Source: CAZYFH01 sp965249175
GTDB lineage: Bacteria; Acidobacteriota; Vicinamibacteria; Vicinamibacterales; UBA8438
DNA length: 64,000 bases
Assembly: GCA_965249175.1 (NCBI GenBank)
Contig: OZ252227.1
Location: forward strand, 5,952,001 to 6,016,000
Direction: 5' to 3'
Shown here: piece after piece, positions 1 through 8,604 of the stretch
How the letters are laid out: every line of letters starts with the position of its first letter
Numbering within the stretch: the first letter of the stretch is position 1
Made by a program: the position numbers and the translations under genes
Notes under the pieces: generated by a model
Told to the model about the DNA's origin: nothing
The model's input: the letters and a program-made list of their open reading frames with translations, nothing else
The model's database searches: none

Positions 1-2
1 CC

Positions 3-1064
3 GTGGCGGGCTTTCTGCTCGTCATCCCCGGTTTGGTCGCGCTGTTCGTCGAACCCCCGATCTTCGTCCTTGCGGATCGGTTCCCGCGCCGGCGCTTCGT
101 CACCGCCGGACTTGCAGTGCTCGGCGTGGCGGGTCTCGTGGCCGGGCTCGCACCGAACGTCTGGGTGCTGCTCGCGGCACTCTGTGTCGCGTTCCCGGCC
201 AGCGGGGTGGGCGTCAACCTGGCGCAGGCCAGCCTGATGGACGCCAACCCGGAGCGTCGCGAGCAGTTCATGACCCGCTGGGCCTTCTTCGGCTCGATCG
301 GCGACCTGCTCACGCCCGCGTTGTTCTGGGCGCTGGCGGTGTGTGGGTGGGGCTGGCGCGAGGCGTTTGGCGTCTGCGCGGCGGTCCTGGTGATCTACGC
401 GGCGGTGCTCTCCCGTCAACGCTTCCCGGCACAGACGCGGCCCGACGAGCCCGCGCCGCCGCTGCTGGTCGCCGTGCGAACCGCGCTCGGGAACCGGCGA
501 CTCCTCTTGTGGCTTGGCGGGGTGTCGCTGTGCGCATTGCTCGACGAGATCCTGGTAGCCTTTGGCGCGCTCCACCTCCGCGACACGCTCGGGGCCGGTG
601 TCGGCGCACGAAGCGTCGTCTTGATGTGCGAGATGATCGGCGCGCTCCTCGGCCTGGTCGTGATCGACCGCCTGCTGGCACGCTTCGAACCGCTCCGGCT
701 CCTTCGCTGGAGCGCGGCGCTGTGTCTGATGAGCTACGTGGCGTGGGTGTTCGCGCCCGACGTCGCGTGGAGCGCCGGGCTCTTCTTCCTGACCGGTTTG
801 TTCACGGCCCCGCTCTACCCGATCGCAATGGCGCAGGCATATCGCGCGCTGCCTGAGCAGTCCGGCATGGTCAACGCGGTCTCGACCTTGCTCGGGCCGG
901 TCGGCATCGCCGCACCGCTCGTGCTCGGCCTGGTCGCTGACGCGTTCGGGCTCGTTCCCGCGCTCCTCCTGCTGACCGTCCAGCCCGCCGGGCTGCTCGT
1001 GCTCGCGCTCAGTCGCCCACGATCCGCGTCCGCACCGCCACCGACAGGATTGGATGTAGGATGA
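3..1064 (+). CDS. MFS transporter, 5' truncated by window edge
   Basis: The reading frame is open from the first complete codon (a GTG at 3), so the gene probably begins before the window. The 353 visible residues contain about ten hydrophobic segments. An early DRFPRRRF stretch fits the cytoplasmic loop 2-3 motif (D-R-x-x-R-R) of the major facilitator superfamily. A normal MFS protein has about 400 residues and 12 helices, so one or two N-terminal helices are probably missing. The substrate cannot be told from the sequence. The next gene on the strand starts 34 bp downstream. Confidence 0.7.
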   Translation: MAGFLLVIPGLVALFVEPPIFVLADRFPRRRFVTAGLAVLGVAGLVAGLAPNVWVLLAALCVAFPASGVGVNLAQASLMDANPERREQFMTRWAFFGSIGDLLTPALFWALAVCGWGWREAFGVCAAVLVIYAAVLSRQRFPAQTRPDEPAPPLLVAVRTALGNRRLLLWLGGVSLCALLDEILVAFGALHLRDTLGAGVGARSVVLMCEMIGALLGLVVIDRLLARFEPLRLLRWSAALCLMSYVAWVFAPDVAWSAGLFFLTGLFTAPLYPIAMAQAYRALPEQSGMVNAVSTLLGPVGIAAPLVLGLVADAFGLVPALLLLTVQPAGLLVLALSRPRSASAPPPTGLDVG

Positions 1065-1098
1065 TCGCGCCCGCGGAACGGGCATCGAGGAGGCCGGA

Positions 1099-2289
1099 GT
1101 GGGGACACACGAACAACGCTGGCGGCACGGGGTCTCGAGACGCGAGGCGCTGGCCGCGCTCGCGACGTTCCTGGCCGCGTCGCCGCTGCTCCATGCGCAA
1201 CGTGACCCATGGCCACTGGACCGGCACCGTCGAATCCTCGGCTTCGACGAGATGCTGACCGCCTTCGACTTCGAGCCGGTGTTCCGGGCCAACGTGCCGC
1301 TGGCCATCTACGACTACACGGCGCACGGGACCGACTCGGAGTTCACGTTGCAACGGAACCGCGACGCGTTCGACTGGGTCGAGCTCGTCGGCCGTGGCGG
1401 TGTCGACCCGAAGGCGGTCGACACGTCGACGGAGCTCTTCGGTGTCCCGATGGCGAGCCCGATCATGCTGGCGCCGACATCCCGTCAGCGGGACCTCCAC
1501 CCGGACGGCGAGCGCGGCATGTACCGCGCGGCAACGACGACTGGGACGACGATGATCGTCAGCAACGCGTCCAGCTTTCCGTTTCCGCGTATCGCCGACG
1601 CGGCGGACGGGCCGCTCTGGTATCAGCTATATGCGCGACGCGATATCGAGTCCAACCGCCAGCCGTTGGCGGACGGCCAGGCGGCGGGCGCGCAGACCGT
1701 CGTGGTGACCATCGACCAGCAGGCCTCGTACTACGAACGCGATCTGCACGACCGCAACCTCGGGGGCGTCGTGCGTGGCGCGCGGGGTTCGCGGCGAGAG
1801 CTGAGCAACCCGTATGGGGTCGGCGATGGCCGGCTTTGGTACGAATGGAAGCTCTTCGACGATCTCCGTCCGCTGATCGACGTCCCGATCCTCGCGAAGG
1901 GGATCCTGACTGCCGAGGGTGCCAGAAAATGCCTCGAGCATGGCGTCGAGGGCATCGTCATCTCGAATCACGGCGGGCGGGCGATCGATTACGGGCCGTC
2001 GACGCTCGAAGTGCTCGAGGAGGTCGTCGAGGCGGTCGACGGCCGCGTGCCCGTGCTGATCGATAGCGGGTTTCGACGCGGGAGCGACGTGCTGAAGGCG
2101 CTTGCCCTCGGGGCCGATGCCGTCTGCCTTGGGCGGGCGTCGCGGTGGGGCCTCGGGGCGTTCGGTGAACAGGGGGCGCAGAAGGTCCTCGAGATCATCA
2201 ACACCGAGCTGGTGCACGCCATGGCTGCCGCCGGCTGCACGGACATCGCATCGATCGACCGGCGCATCGTGAGGACACGCTTCCCTTGA
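1099..2289 (+). CDS. Tat-exported FMN-dependent alpha-hydroxy-acid oxidase/dehydrogenase
   Basis: This 396-residue protein is of the lactate oxidase / glycolate oxidase family, which oxidises 2-hydroxy acids to 2-oxo acids on an FMN TIM barrel. SRREALAALATFLAASPLL near the N-terminus looks like a Tat signal, so export is likely. Visible active-site elements are WYQLYA, the Asp in VVVTID, the FMN-binding Lys in ILAKGI, the catalytic His and substrate Arg in SNHGGRAID, and the phosphate-binding SGFRRGSDVLKALALGA. It is followed by a smaller relative only a few bases downstream, so the two are probably co-transcribed. The substrate is unknown. Confidence 0.85.
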   Translation: MGTHEQRWRHGVSRREALAALATFLAASPLLHAQRDPWPLDRHRRILGFDEMLTAFDFEPVFRANVPLAIYDYTAHGTDSEFTLQRNRDAFDWVELVGRGGVDPKAVDTSTELFGVPMASPIMLAPTSRQRDLHPDGERGMYRAATTTGTTMIVSNASSFPFPRIADAADGPLWYQLYARRDIESNRQPLADGQAAGAQTVVVTIDQQASYYERDLHDRNLGGVVRGARGSRRELSNPYGVGDGRLWYEWKLFDDLRPLIDVPILAKGILTAEGARKCLEHGVEGIVISNHGGRAIDYGPSTLEVLEEVVEAVDGRVPVLIDSGFRRGSDVLKALALGADAVCLGRASRWGLGAFGEQGAQKVLEIINTELVHAMAAAGCTDIASIDRRIVRTRFP

Positions 2290-2291
2290 AA

Positions 2292-3254
2292 ATGAAACAG
2301 GATGGCCTGCCGGCGATTCGCCTGGCGCCGATCGCGGAGATCGTCGCGGCGCCGGAGCTCGAGCAGATGGCGGAGCTCGTGCTCTCCCCGGCCCAGTTCG
2401 AGACCATCCGCGGCGGCAGTCGCGGCTCGTTCGACAACATGACGTTTCGCCAGCGGCTCATGGTCTACGCCATGGATCTCGATCTGACGACGGAGCTGTT
2501 TGGCGTGGCGATGTTCGCGCCGATCATCGTTGGACCGGTCGGCAATCAGCGCAGCCTTCATGCCGAGGGCGAGCTGGCCACCGCGCGAGGCGCCGCGGCC
2601 GCCAAGGCCGTCATGGTGGTCCCTCGACACGCCAGCTACCCCGTCGACCGGATCGCCGCGGAAACCGACCAGGCGCTCTGGTATCAGGTCTACGCCGAGG
2701 GTGATCTCGGAGAGGTTGACGACGACGTCCGCCAAGCCGTCGCGGCCGGCTGCCGCGCACTGTGCGTCACGGTCGGCGTCTCCGCTGCGGGTGCACCGGT
2801 CGCGATCGCGTGGGACGGCGTCGAGCGGTTGAGTCGCAGCGCCGGCGTCCCGGTCGTCGTCAAGGGGGTGATGAACCCCACCGACGCTCGCACGGCGCTC
2901 GATCGTGGGGCACAGGGACTCGTCGTCTCCAACCACGGCGGCCTGGTCGGAGGCGGGGGCGTGTTGCCGATCGACATGTTGCCCGCCATCGCCGACGAGG
3001 TCGGCGACCGCGCTCCCGTCCTGGTCGACGGCAGCTTCAGGCGAGGCAGCGACATCCTCAAGGGTCTCGCGCTCGGCGCCACAGCGGTCATGCTGGCCCG
3101 TCCAATCATGTGGGGCCTGGCCGCGTATGGCGCTCCCGGTGTCGAAACGGCGCTCAGGCTGCTCGTCACCGAGCTCGCCCGCAACATGGCCGCGTCCGGG
3201 CGGCCGCAGATTCAGATGATCGACCGCGAATTGGTGCGGTTCGATTCGCGGTAA
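2292..3254 (+). CDS. Degenerate alpha-hydroxy-acid oxidase paralogue lacking key substrate residues
   Basis: About 320 residues, 60-80 shorter than the genes at 1099 and 4694, with no signal peptide. The ATG at 2292 is preferred; a TTG at 2286 would overlap the upstream stop. The fold motifs remain: WYQVYA, VVVKGV with the FMN Lys, SNHGG with the catalytic His, and DGSFRRGSDILKGLALGA. However, the usual Arg after HGG is Leu (HGGLVGGGG), the conserved Asp after the beta-4 strand is Gly (CVTVGVS), and the long loop 4 is missing. FMN binding looks possible, but ordinary 2-hydroxy acid oxidation looks doubtful. It may act on another substrate or partner the upstream enzyme. Confidence 0.75.
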   Translation: MKQDGLPAIRLAPIAEIVAAPELEQMAELVLSPAQFETIRGGSRGSFDNMTFRQRLMVYAMDLDLTTELFGVAMFAPIIVGPVGNQRSLHAEGELATARGAAAAKAVMVVPRHASYPVDRIAAETDQALWYQVYAEGDLGEVDDDVRQAVAAGCRALCVTVGVSAAGAPVAIAWDGVERLSRSAGVPVVVKGVMNPTDARTALDRGAQGLVVSNHGGLVGGGGVLPIDMLPAIADEVGDRAPVLVDGSFRRGSDILKGLALGATAVMLARPIMWGLAAYGAPGVETALRLLVTELARNMAASGRPQIQMIDRELVRFDSR

Positions 3255-3396
3255 GGAGACCTCGCCGGACTGGCGGGCATCCGGGCGTGCGAACCGCGCC
3301 CCGGCCGGGTCGCGACACGCCACATCCGATCGGGTCTACACTGCGTAGGTGGTTGTAGGTGGCACGGTGAACGACGCCATTTGACGAGGACAGGCC

Positions 3397-4110
3397 ATGC
3401 GCAAGCTACTTGGAATCGGTGTCGTCTGGCTCGTCACGTCCACGGCCCTGCTGGCCGCCGACTTCTGGGCCGACAAGGACTTCACGACCTGGTCCGACAA
3501 GGAAGTCGAGAAGATGCTGACCGATTCGCCGTGGGCCAAGGAAGCAACGATCGTGATGGGCGGCCTGACAGCCGGTCGGGATTTCCCAGTTCGTGTGGAC
3601 CCCAACGGCCTCGGTGGACCGCTCCCGGACCCGACCCCCGGGCGCGAGTGTGGCGGTGAGCAATTCCAGCGCATCCGGCGGGTGAAGGCGACGGTCACCT
3701 GGACCAGCGCCCTGCCGATCAAGCTCGCGCTGGTCAGGCGACTCATCCGACTCGACGCGCCGATCCCGCCCGCGGACCAGGAGCTGCTGACCCGCGAGGA
3801 CCCCTTCTACACGGTCACCGTGGTCGGACTTCCGGCGCCGTTCGCCGCACTGGAGCCGTTGATCGATACGGTGAAGGCGCAGACGATGCTTAGGCGCGAG
3901 AACAAACCGCCGATTGCACCCGCCACCGTCGAGCTCATCAGGAACGAGTCGAATCAGTCGGTTCTGATCGAGTACAAGTTCCCGAAGACCGACACGCTCA
4001 CGATGGACGACGCCGACGTCGAGTTCGTCACCAGGCTGGGGACCACCAGTGAGATCAAGAAGACGTTCAGGCTCGAGGAAATGGTCTTCGGCGACCAGCT
4101 GGCGCTCTAA
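3397..4110 (+). CDS. Exported protein of unknown function with FW..K.F..WS.KEV motif
   Basis: 237 residues with a clear Sec signal (about residues 1-20, ending TALLA-AD). The mature N-terminus has the pattern FWADKDFTTWSDKEVEKML followed by SPWAK, which I have seen in uncharacterised exported acidobacterial proteins. No catalytic motif is visible. There is no gene for 140 bp upstream. Its TAA stop overlaps the stop of the convergent YceI-like gene, so the two 3' ends meet exactly. The function is not known. Confidence 0.7.
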   Translation: MRKLLGIGVVWLVTSTALLAADFWADKDFTTWSDKEVEKMLTDSPWAKEATIVMGGLTAGRDFPVRVDPNGLGGPLPDPTPGRECGGEQFQRIRRVKATVTWTSALPIKLALVRRLIRLDAPIPPADQELLTREDPFYTVTVVGLPAPFAALEPLIDTVKAQTMLRRENKPPIAPATVELIRNESNQSVLIEYKFPKTDTLTMDDADVEFVTRLGTTSEIKKTFRLEEMVFGDQLAL

Positions 4111-4679
4111 TTCGGCAGCGGCGCGTCGAACTTGATCTCCACGGCGTCCCCCACGTTCAGCATGCCGCGCCACAACGACGGCGGTGTGATCCCGAAGTCA
4201 CTCAGGTTGATCGACGTCTGGCCGACGCCCCGCACGCCCTCCGGCGATTCCACGAGCTGGATTTCAAACGTCACCGGCTTCGTCATCCCATGAATCGCCA
4301 GCGTCCCTGACGCCACCGCGCTGTCGTCGCTGGTGAACCGATAGCTCTCGAGCTCGTAGACGATCTCGGGATGCTGTGGTTCTTCCATCGCTTCGCGCAG
4401 GTGCTCGATCATCTGCTCTTCGGGACACGTGATCGCTTTGACCGGCACCGTGATCCGAACCGTCTGCAGGCCGTTCGGGAACCCCGGGAGAGGCTCGGAC
4501 GCGGTCGCCGGCGTGACGTCCACCGCGCCCTCGGCCGGGCATGTCCAGCCGCGCACGGTCGAGGTGCCGGAAATCGTGAACTGGGCGGCCGGTCCCTGTC
4601 CGGAGAGCGTGGCGCTCAGGAGGGCGGCCCCGAGCACCGCCGTCACCAGCGCGACCGCATGCCGCACATGTTTGGTCAT
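4107..4679 (-). CDS. YceI-like periplasmic lipid-binding family protein
   Basis: 190 residues. The ATG at 4679 is preceded by a GAGGA-type ribosome binding site and followed by a signal peptide. The mature part fits the YceI family: FTISGTSTVRGWTC near the start, a strand-rich middle, SGTLAIHGMTKPVTFEI, and the C-terminal INLSDFGITPPSLWRGMLNV followed by VEIKFDA. YceI proteins are periplasmic lipocalin-like barrels that bind isoprenoid or amide ligands. The gene lies 14 bp downstream of the exported alpha-hydroxy-acid oxidase on the same strand, so it may carry a ligand for that enzyme (inference). Confidence 0.8.
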   Translation of the reverse strand: MTKHVRHAVALVTAVLGAALLSATLSGQGPAAQFTISGTSTVRGWTCPAEGAVDVTPATASEPLPGFPNGLQTVRITVPVKAITCPEEQMIEHLREAMEEPQHPEIVYELESYRFTSDDSAVASGTLAIHGMTKPVTFEIQLVESPEGVRGVGQTSINLSDFGITPPSLWRGMLNVGDAVEIKFDAPLPN

Positions 4680-4693
4680 CTGCGCGTCCTCTT

Positions 4694-5911
4694 CTACAGC
4701 CGCTGACCGGTCCGCCGATCCACGATGTGCCGTCCGCGTCGCAGGGCGGTGACCGACGTCGCGCCCGCCTGATTCATGACGAGCCGAAGCTCGCGATGGA
4801 GGATGTCGATGACCTTCTCGACACCCTCTTCGCCATACGCCGCCAGGCCCCAGACGTAGGGACGACCGATCCCGACGACGTCCGCGCCGAGGGCCAGCGC
4901 CTTGAGCATGTCGGTGCCGCGCCGGACGCCGCTGTCGAAGATGATCGGCACCCGCCCGCGGACACCCGCGGCGACTTCGGGCAGGCACTCGATCGTCGAG
5001 CGCAGACTCTCCGAGCCGCGACCGCCATGATTCGAGACCATGACGCCGTCGGCGCCGAACTCCACGGCGAGCTCCGCGTCTTCCTGCGTCACGATGCCCT
5101 TGAGGACCACCTTCATGTCCGTCGAGTCCTTGAGACGCTTGACGTAGTCCCACGTGAAGTTCGTCCGGCCGGCCACATTGGTCAGCCCGTCATACATCGG
5201 CTTGGTTCGTCCCTTGTGGCAGTTCTGGCAAAACTCCTGCTGGATGCCCTCGAGGCCCTGGCCCCGATCGTTCGTGACCGTGTTCCGCCCCGCGAGTAAA
5301 TCGATCGTGAACACCAGGACCGGACAGCCGGCGGCTTCCACGCGCTTGACGAGCTTCGACGTGTTCTCCCAGTCGGCCCGCGCGTAGAGCTGATACCAGA
5401 TGGGTTCGCCGTACGCCTCGTTCACATCCTCGATCGAGTTCGAGGACACCGTCGACATCATCTGCAGGACACCTTGGCGACTCGCGGCGCGCGCGGCCCC
5501 GGGCTCGCCCTGGGTATGGAAGCCCTCGAGGCTCGCGACCGGGCACAGCGCGAGCGGCGTCTCCCAGCGGGTGCCGAAGACCTCGGTCGACAGATCGAGC
5601 CCGGTGTAGTCGACCAGCCGCCGCATCCGGATTTGATACAGGGAGAAGCCCTCCCGATTCGCCCGCAACGTGGCGTCGTCGTCGACCCCGGTGCGGAGAT
5701 ACGCCCAATGCTCGGGCAGCATCATCGTCTTCGCCAGCGCCTCGAAGTCGGTGACCTGGAGCGCCTCGTCGAGCGAGCCGATGAGCCCGTCATCGCTCTG
5801 CGCGTCAAGCGACACCAACCCGGGCGAGAGGCCGGCGTAGGCCAAAAGCGGGCTGCCTGCCAGGAACTTCAGGAGCTGACGCCGGCCATGGTCGGCTTGA
5901 GAGGAAGCCAT
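4694..5911 (-). CDS. Tat-exported FMN alpha-hydroxy-acid oxidase with CxxCH motif
   Basis: About 405 residues. The ATG at 5911 is chosen because an AAAGGA site lies 9 bases before it; a GTG lies two codons upstream. GRRQLLKFLAGSPLLAYAG is a Tat-type signal. The FMN barrel is complete: WYQLYA, Asp in VFTIDL, Lys in VVLKGI, His/Arg in SNHGGRGSE, and SGVRRGTDMLKALALGA. Loop 4 contains CQNCHKG, a perfect c-type haem signature absent from the two relatives at 1099 and 2292. An exported flavoprotein with a covalent haem c could pass electrons directly to a periplasmic acceptor, but chance or metal binding are alternatives. A YceI gene follows. Confidence 0.85.
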   Translation of the reverse strand: MASSQADHGRRQLLKFLAGSPLLAYAGLSPGLVSLDAQSDDGLIGSLDEALQVTDFEALAKTMMLPEHWAYLRTGVDDDATLRANREGFSLYQIRMRRLVDYTGLDLSTEVFGTRWETPLALCPVASLEGFHTQGEPGAARAASRQGVLQMMSTVSSNSIEDVNEAYGEPIWYQLYARADWENTSKLVKRVEAAGCPVLVFTIDLLAGRNTVTNDRGQGLEGIQQEFCQNCHKGRTKPMYDGLTNVAGRTNFTWDYVKRLKDSTDMKVVLKGIVTQEDAELAVEFGADGVMVSNHGGRGSESLRSTIECLPEVAAGVRGRVPIIFDSGVRRGTDMLKALALGADVVGIGRPYVWGLAAYGEEGVEKVIDILHRELRLVMNQAGATSVTALRRGRHIVDRRTGQRL

Positions 5912-5976
5912 CGTCACGGTCCTTTCTCTACGGGCGGAATCGCAACCGAGCGTATCACGGGCGATGAGCAGCGACG

Positions 5977-7356
5977 CTAGCCGTCGAGCGGCTTCAGGTC
6001 GCCTAGCATCGTCGGGATGAGCTCCGAGACCGTCGGATGAATGTGGACGGCCCGCTGGATTACGGTGTACGGCGCCTTCGCGTACATGATGTCGAGGATC
6101 GCGTGCACGACTTCATCCCCGCCGACCCCAAGAAGGGAGGCGCCAAGGATGTGCATCGTGTCCGCATCAACCAACACCTTCATGAACCCCTGGGTCTCGC
6201 CCTTCTCGACGGCGCGCCCGACGCGCGTCATCGGCCGCATGCCGACGAGCGCGGGACGGCCTGATTCACGGACCTGACGCTCGGTCATTCCGACACGCCC
6301 CAGCGGCGGATCGATGAAGAGCCCATAGCAGTCGATGCGGTCGGTCACACGCCTGCGATCGCCATGCAACAGGTTGGCGGCAACGATCTCGTAGTCGTTG
6401 TAGGCGGTATGCGTGAACGCGCCGCGGCCGTTGCACTCCCCCAGGGCCCAGACCCCCGGCACGTTGGTCGCCAAAGTGTCGTCCACCCGGATGTGGCCAC
6501 GGTCATCCACATCGACGCCCGCGGCATCGAGCCCGAGATCATCCGTGTTCGGACGCCGACCCACCGCCACCAGCAGGTGTGACCCCTCGACCTCAGGCGC
6601 CCCTTCGTCGCACGAGACGCTGGCGACGACCGTCTCCCCCTGCCGATCCACGCTGAGGCACTCGGCGTTCAGGCGGACGTCCACGCTTTCGACTTCGAGA
6701 ATTTCCCTCACCGCGTGCGACACATCCGGGTCCTCGCGTCGAATGAGCCGGTCGCTCATCTCGATGAGCGTGACTCGACTCCCAAAACGGCGATACATCT
6801 GGGCGAACTCGAGTCCGATATAGCCGCCGCCTATGATCACGAGGTGCTCAGGCAAGATGTCGACATCCACCATGCCCGAGTTGGTCAGATACGGGACGCG
6901 GTCGAGCCCCGCCATCGGCGGCACGTAGGCTCGCGCGCCAACGTTGATGAAGACCTGGTCGGCCTCGAGCCGCGCCTCGCCGACTCGGACGGTGTGGGCA
7001 CCCTCGAACCGCGCGTGGCCTTCATGCACGGTGCAATTGTCGAGACCCCGAAGCCACCGCTCGACGCCTTCGTTCGACCGCCGCACGATGGCGTCCTTGC
7101 GCGCTTTGACTTGCCGCATGTCGACGCCGACCGCTCCGTCGATCACCACGCCGAAGTCGGCCGCGCGGCGTGCCACATGTGCGGCACGCGCACTGGCGAT
7201 CAGCGCTTTCGTCGGAATACATCCAACGTTGACGCATGTCCCACCGAAACGGTGGCGCTCGACGATCGCCACCCGCTTGCCTACACCGGCCAGCTCGGCC
7301 GCCAGACTGGGGCCGGCCTGACCGGTTCCGATCACGAGTGCGTCATACGAGCTCAC
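5977..7356 (-). CDS. Pyridine nucleotide-disulfide oxidoreductase (mercuric reductase / RclA-like)
   Basis: About 459 residues. The frame is open further upstream, but homology begins at VSSYDALVIGTGQAGPS, so the GTG at 7356 is chosen; an ATG at 7392 is the alternative. The N-terminal FAD Rossmann motif is followed by the redox-active pair in GGTCVNVGCIPTKAL, a second NAD(P)-binding motif IIGGGYIGLEFA, an FAD-binding ALGECNGRG, and a C-terminal dimer motif HIHPTVSELIPTM. The N-terminal metal-binding domain and C-terminal Cys pair of true MerA are absent, so it is more likely an RclA/YkgC-type enzyme or related dehydrogenase. The substrate is unknown. Confidence 0.8.
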   Translation of the reverse strand: MSSYDALVIGTGQAGPSLAAELAGVGKRVAIVERHRFGGTCVNVGCIPTKALIASARAAHVARRAADFGVVIDGAVGVDMRQVKARKDAIVRRSNEGVERWLRGLDNCTVHEGHARFEGAHTVRVGEARLEADQVFINVGARAYVPPMAGLDRVPYLTNSGMVDVDILPEHLVIIGGGYIGLEFAQMYRRFGSRVTLIEMSDRLIRREDPDVSHAVREILEVESVDVRLNAECLSVDRQGETVVASVSCDEGAPEVEGSHLLVAVGRRPNTDDLGLDAAGVDVDDRGHIRVDDTLATNVPGVWALGECNGRGAFTHTAYNDYEIVAANLLHGDRRRVTDRIDCYGLFIDPPLGRVGMTERQVRESGRPALVGMRPMTRVGRAVEKGETQGFMKVLVDADTMHILGASLLGVGGDEVVHAILDIMYAKAPYTVIQRAVHIHPTVSELIPTMLGDLKPLDG

Positions 7357-7516
7357 GGTGATTACCCCGCAGATACCGGATGCGTTGACCATATCGCAAC
7401 GCGGCACTTTCACCACGGGCTGCGAATTACGGCTACAGGACACTAGCAGCCGCGGCTCGGAAGGAGCGGCCGCGGGAGCGAGGACTCCCGCGACCCCGCG
7501 GCACGTGGGCCGATCG

Positions 7517-7873
7517 TCAGGCCGTCGTGGCCTGACCATGCGCGTTGCGCGCGCCGACGCGGTACTGAAGCCAGTGGGACGTCGCGCCCAGAATGCCGCC
7601 AAACACGAGGTGGCCGACGAGACTCGGCATCGCCTGGGTCACCGCGGTGATGTTCCAGTTGACACCAAAACCCATGCCCATGAAGAGCGGCATCAGCGTC
7701 AAGGGCCCGAGCATCCACCACCCGACGCCGTACCCCAGCCCCGATCCCACACCTCCTCGGCGACCGCTGGCGCCCACCAAGACGGCGAATCCGCCGCCAA
7801 TCGTGGCACTGATCACCATGTGGGCGAGGAACCCGACGGTGGCCGATGGGACTCCGACCATGGTCCCGATCAT
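7517..7873 (-). CDS. Small integral membrane protein, probably frameshifted near its start
   Basis: About 118 residues from the ATG at 7873, with three or four hydrophobic segments (FLAHMVISATIGGGFAVL, WWMLGPLTLMPLFMGMG, SLVGHLVFGGILGA). The frame immediately upstream reads MDVRSFTHGVYGGLAGGVVF and then GAMMGMMGMLP before a stop. A one-base change in the C run near 7870 would join it to MIGTMVG and give a protein of about 150 residues starting at 7965. That start would lie head to head with the sigma factor start at 7964. The function is unknown. Confidence 0.5.
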   Translation of the reverse strand: MIGTMVGVPSATVGFLAHMVISATIGGGFAVLVGASGRRGGVGSGLGYGVGWWMLGPLTLMPLFMGMGFGVNWNITAVTQAMPSLVGHLVFGGILGATSHWLQYRVGARNAHGQATTA

Positions 7874-7963
7874 GGGAGCATTCCCATCATGCCCATCATG
7901 GCGCCGAACACGACGCCGCCAGCTAGACCACCGTACACGCCGTGCGTGAAACTTCTGACATCC

Positions 7964-8569
7964 ATGAACCATCCACGGATCAGGGCCGGTGACCCGGCCG
8001 CCATTCAGGCCGTCGTCGAGACGTATCGTCCCCAGATCCTCCGCGCCTCACATGGAGCGGGATTGGATCATCAACAGGCAGAAGACGTGACCCAGGAAAC
8101 GTTCTCGACCTTTGTGGAGAAGGCGTCGCGATTCGAAGGTCGCTCTAGCGTCCGAACCTGGCTCTTTGGCATCCTCTACAAGAAAATCGCCGAAGCTAGG
8201 CGGACCCGCCACGACAGGCAGATGGAGGAGATGGACGAGACGGTCGATCGGCGGGTCGACGTCGGCGGCCAGTCGCCCACGCTGCGGCCCCCCGACGCCG
8301 CCCTTTTCGACAAGGAGGTCGAGACGGCGGTCTTCGCATGCCTGGACGCCGCGCCGCGCCGGCTATCGCTGGCGTTTCTGCTACGAGAGGTCGAGGGGCT
8401 CTCCGCCGCCGACATCTGCAATGCGCTCGGGATTACCCGCACCAACCTGTGGGTCATGCTCCATCGCATCCGGCACCGCGTACGATCGTGCCTCGAGGCA
8501 GTAGGCGTCAGCGCCAAGGCGTGGGGAGACCGCGAGGAACATCGCGCCCACAGCGCGGGAGCCAAGTAG
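7964..8569 (+). CDS. ECF-type RNA polymerase sigma factor
   Basis: About 201 residues from the ATG at 7964. Region 2 is clear: GDPAAIQAVVETYRPQILRA, DHQQAEDVTQETFSTFVEKA and SSVRTWLFGILYKKI, which is the -10 recognition and core-binding helix set. Region 4 is also clear: RLSLAFLLREVEGLSAADIC and ALGITRTNLWVMLHRIRHRVR, the helix-turn-helix that reads the -35 element. No anti-sigma gene follows; the next gene is convergent. The divergent small membrane protein at 7517-7873 is a candidate partner on position alone. The frame is open far upstream, so the start is chosen from homology. Confidence 0.85.
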   Translation: MNHPRIRAGDPAAIQAVVETYRPQILRASHGAGLDHQQAEDVTQETFSTFVEKASRFEGRSSVRTWLFGILYKKIAEARRTRHDRQMEEMDETVDRRVDVGGQSPTLRPPDAALFDKEVETAVFACLDAAPRRLSLAFLLREVEGLSAADICNALGITRTNLWVMLHRIRHRVRSCLEAVGVSAKAWGDREEHRAHSAGAK

Positions 8570-8604
8570 GACCGTTTTTGACGCTCCGGCGAAGGGTGGC
8601 CTCC

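Noticed and set aside
1989..3323. A 444-codon minus-strand frame opposite the alpha-hydroxy-acid oxidase paralogues
   Set aside because: Antisense to two genes with full FMN-binding motifs; no coding sense of its own.
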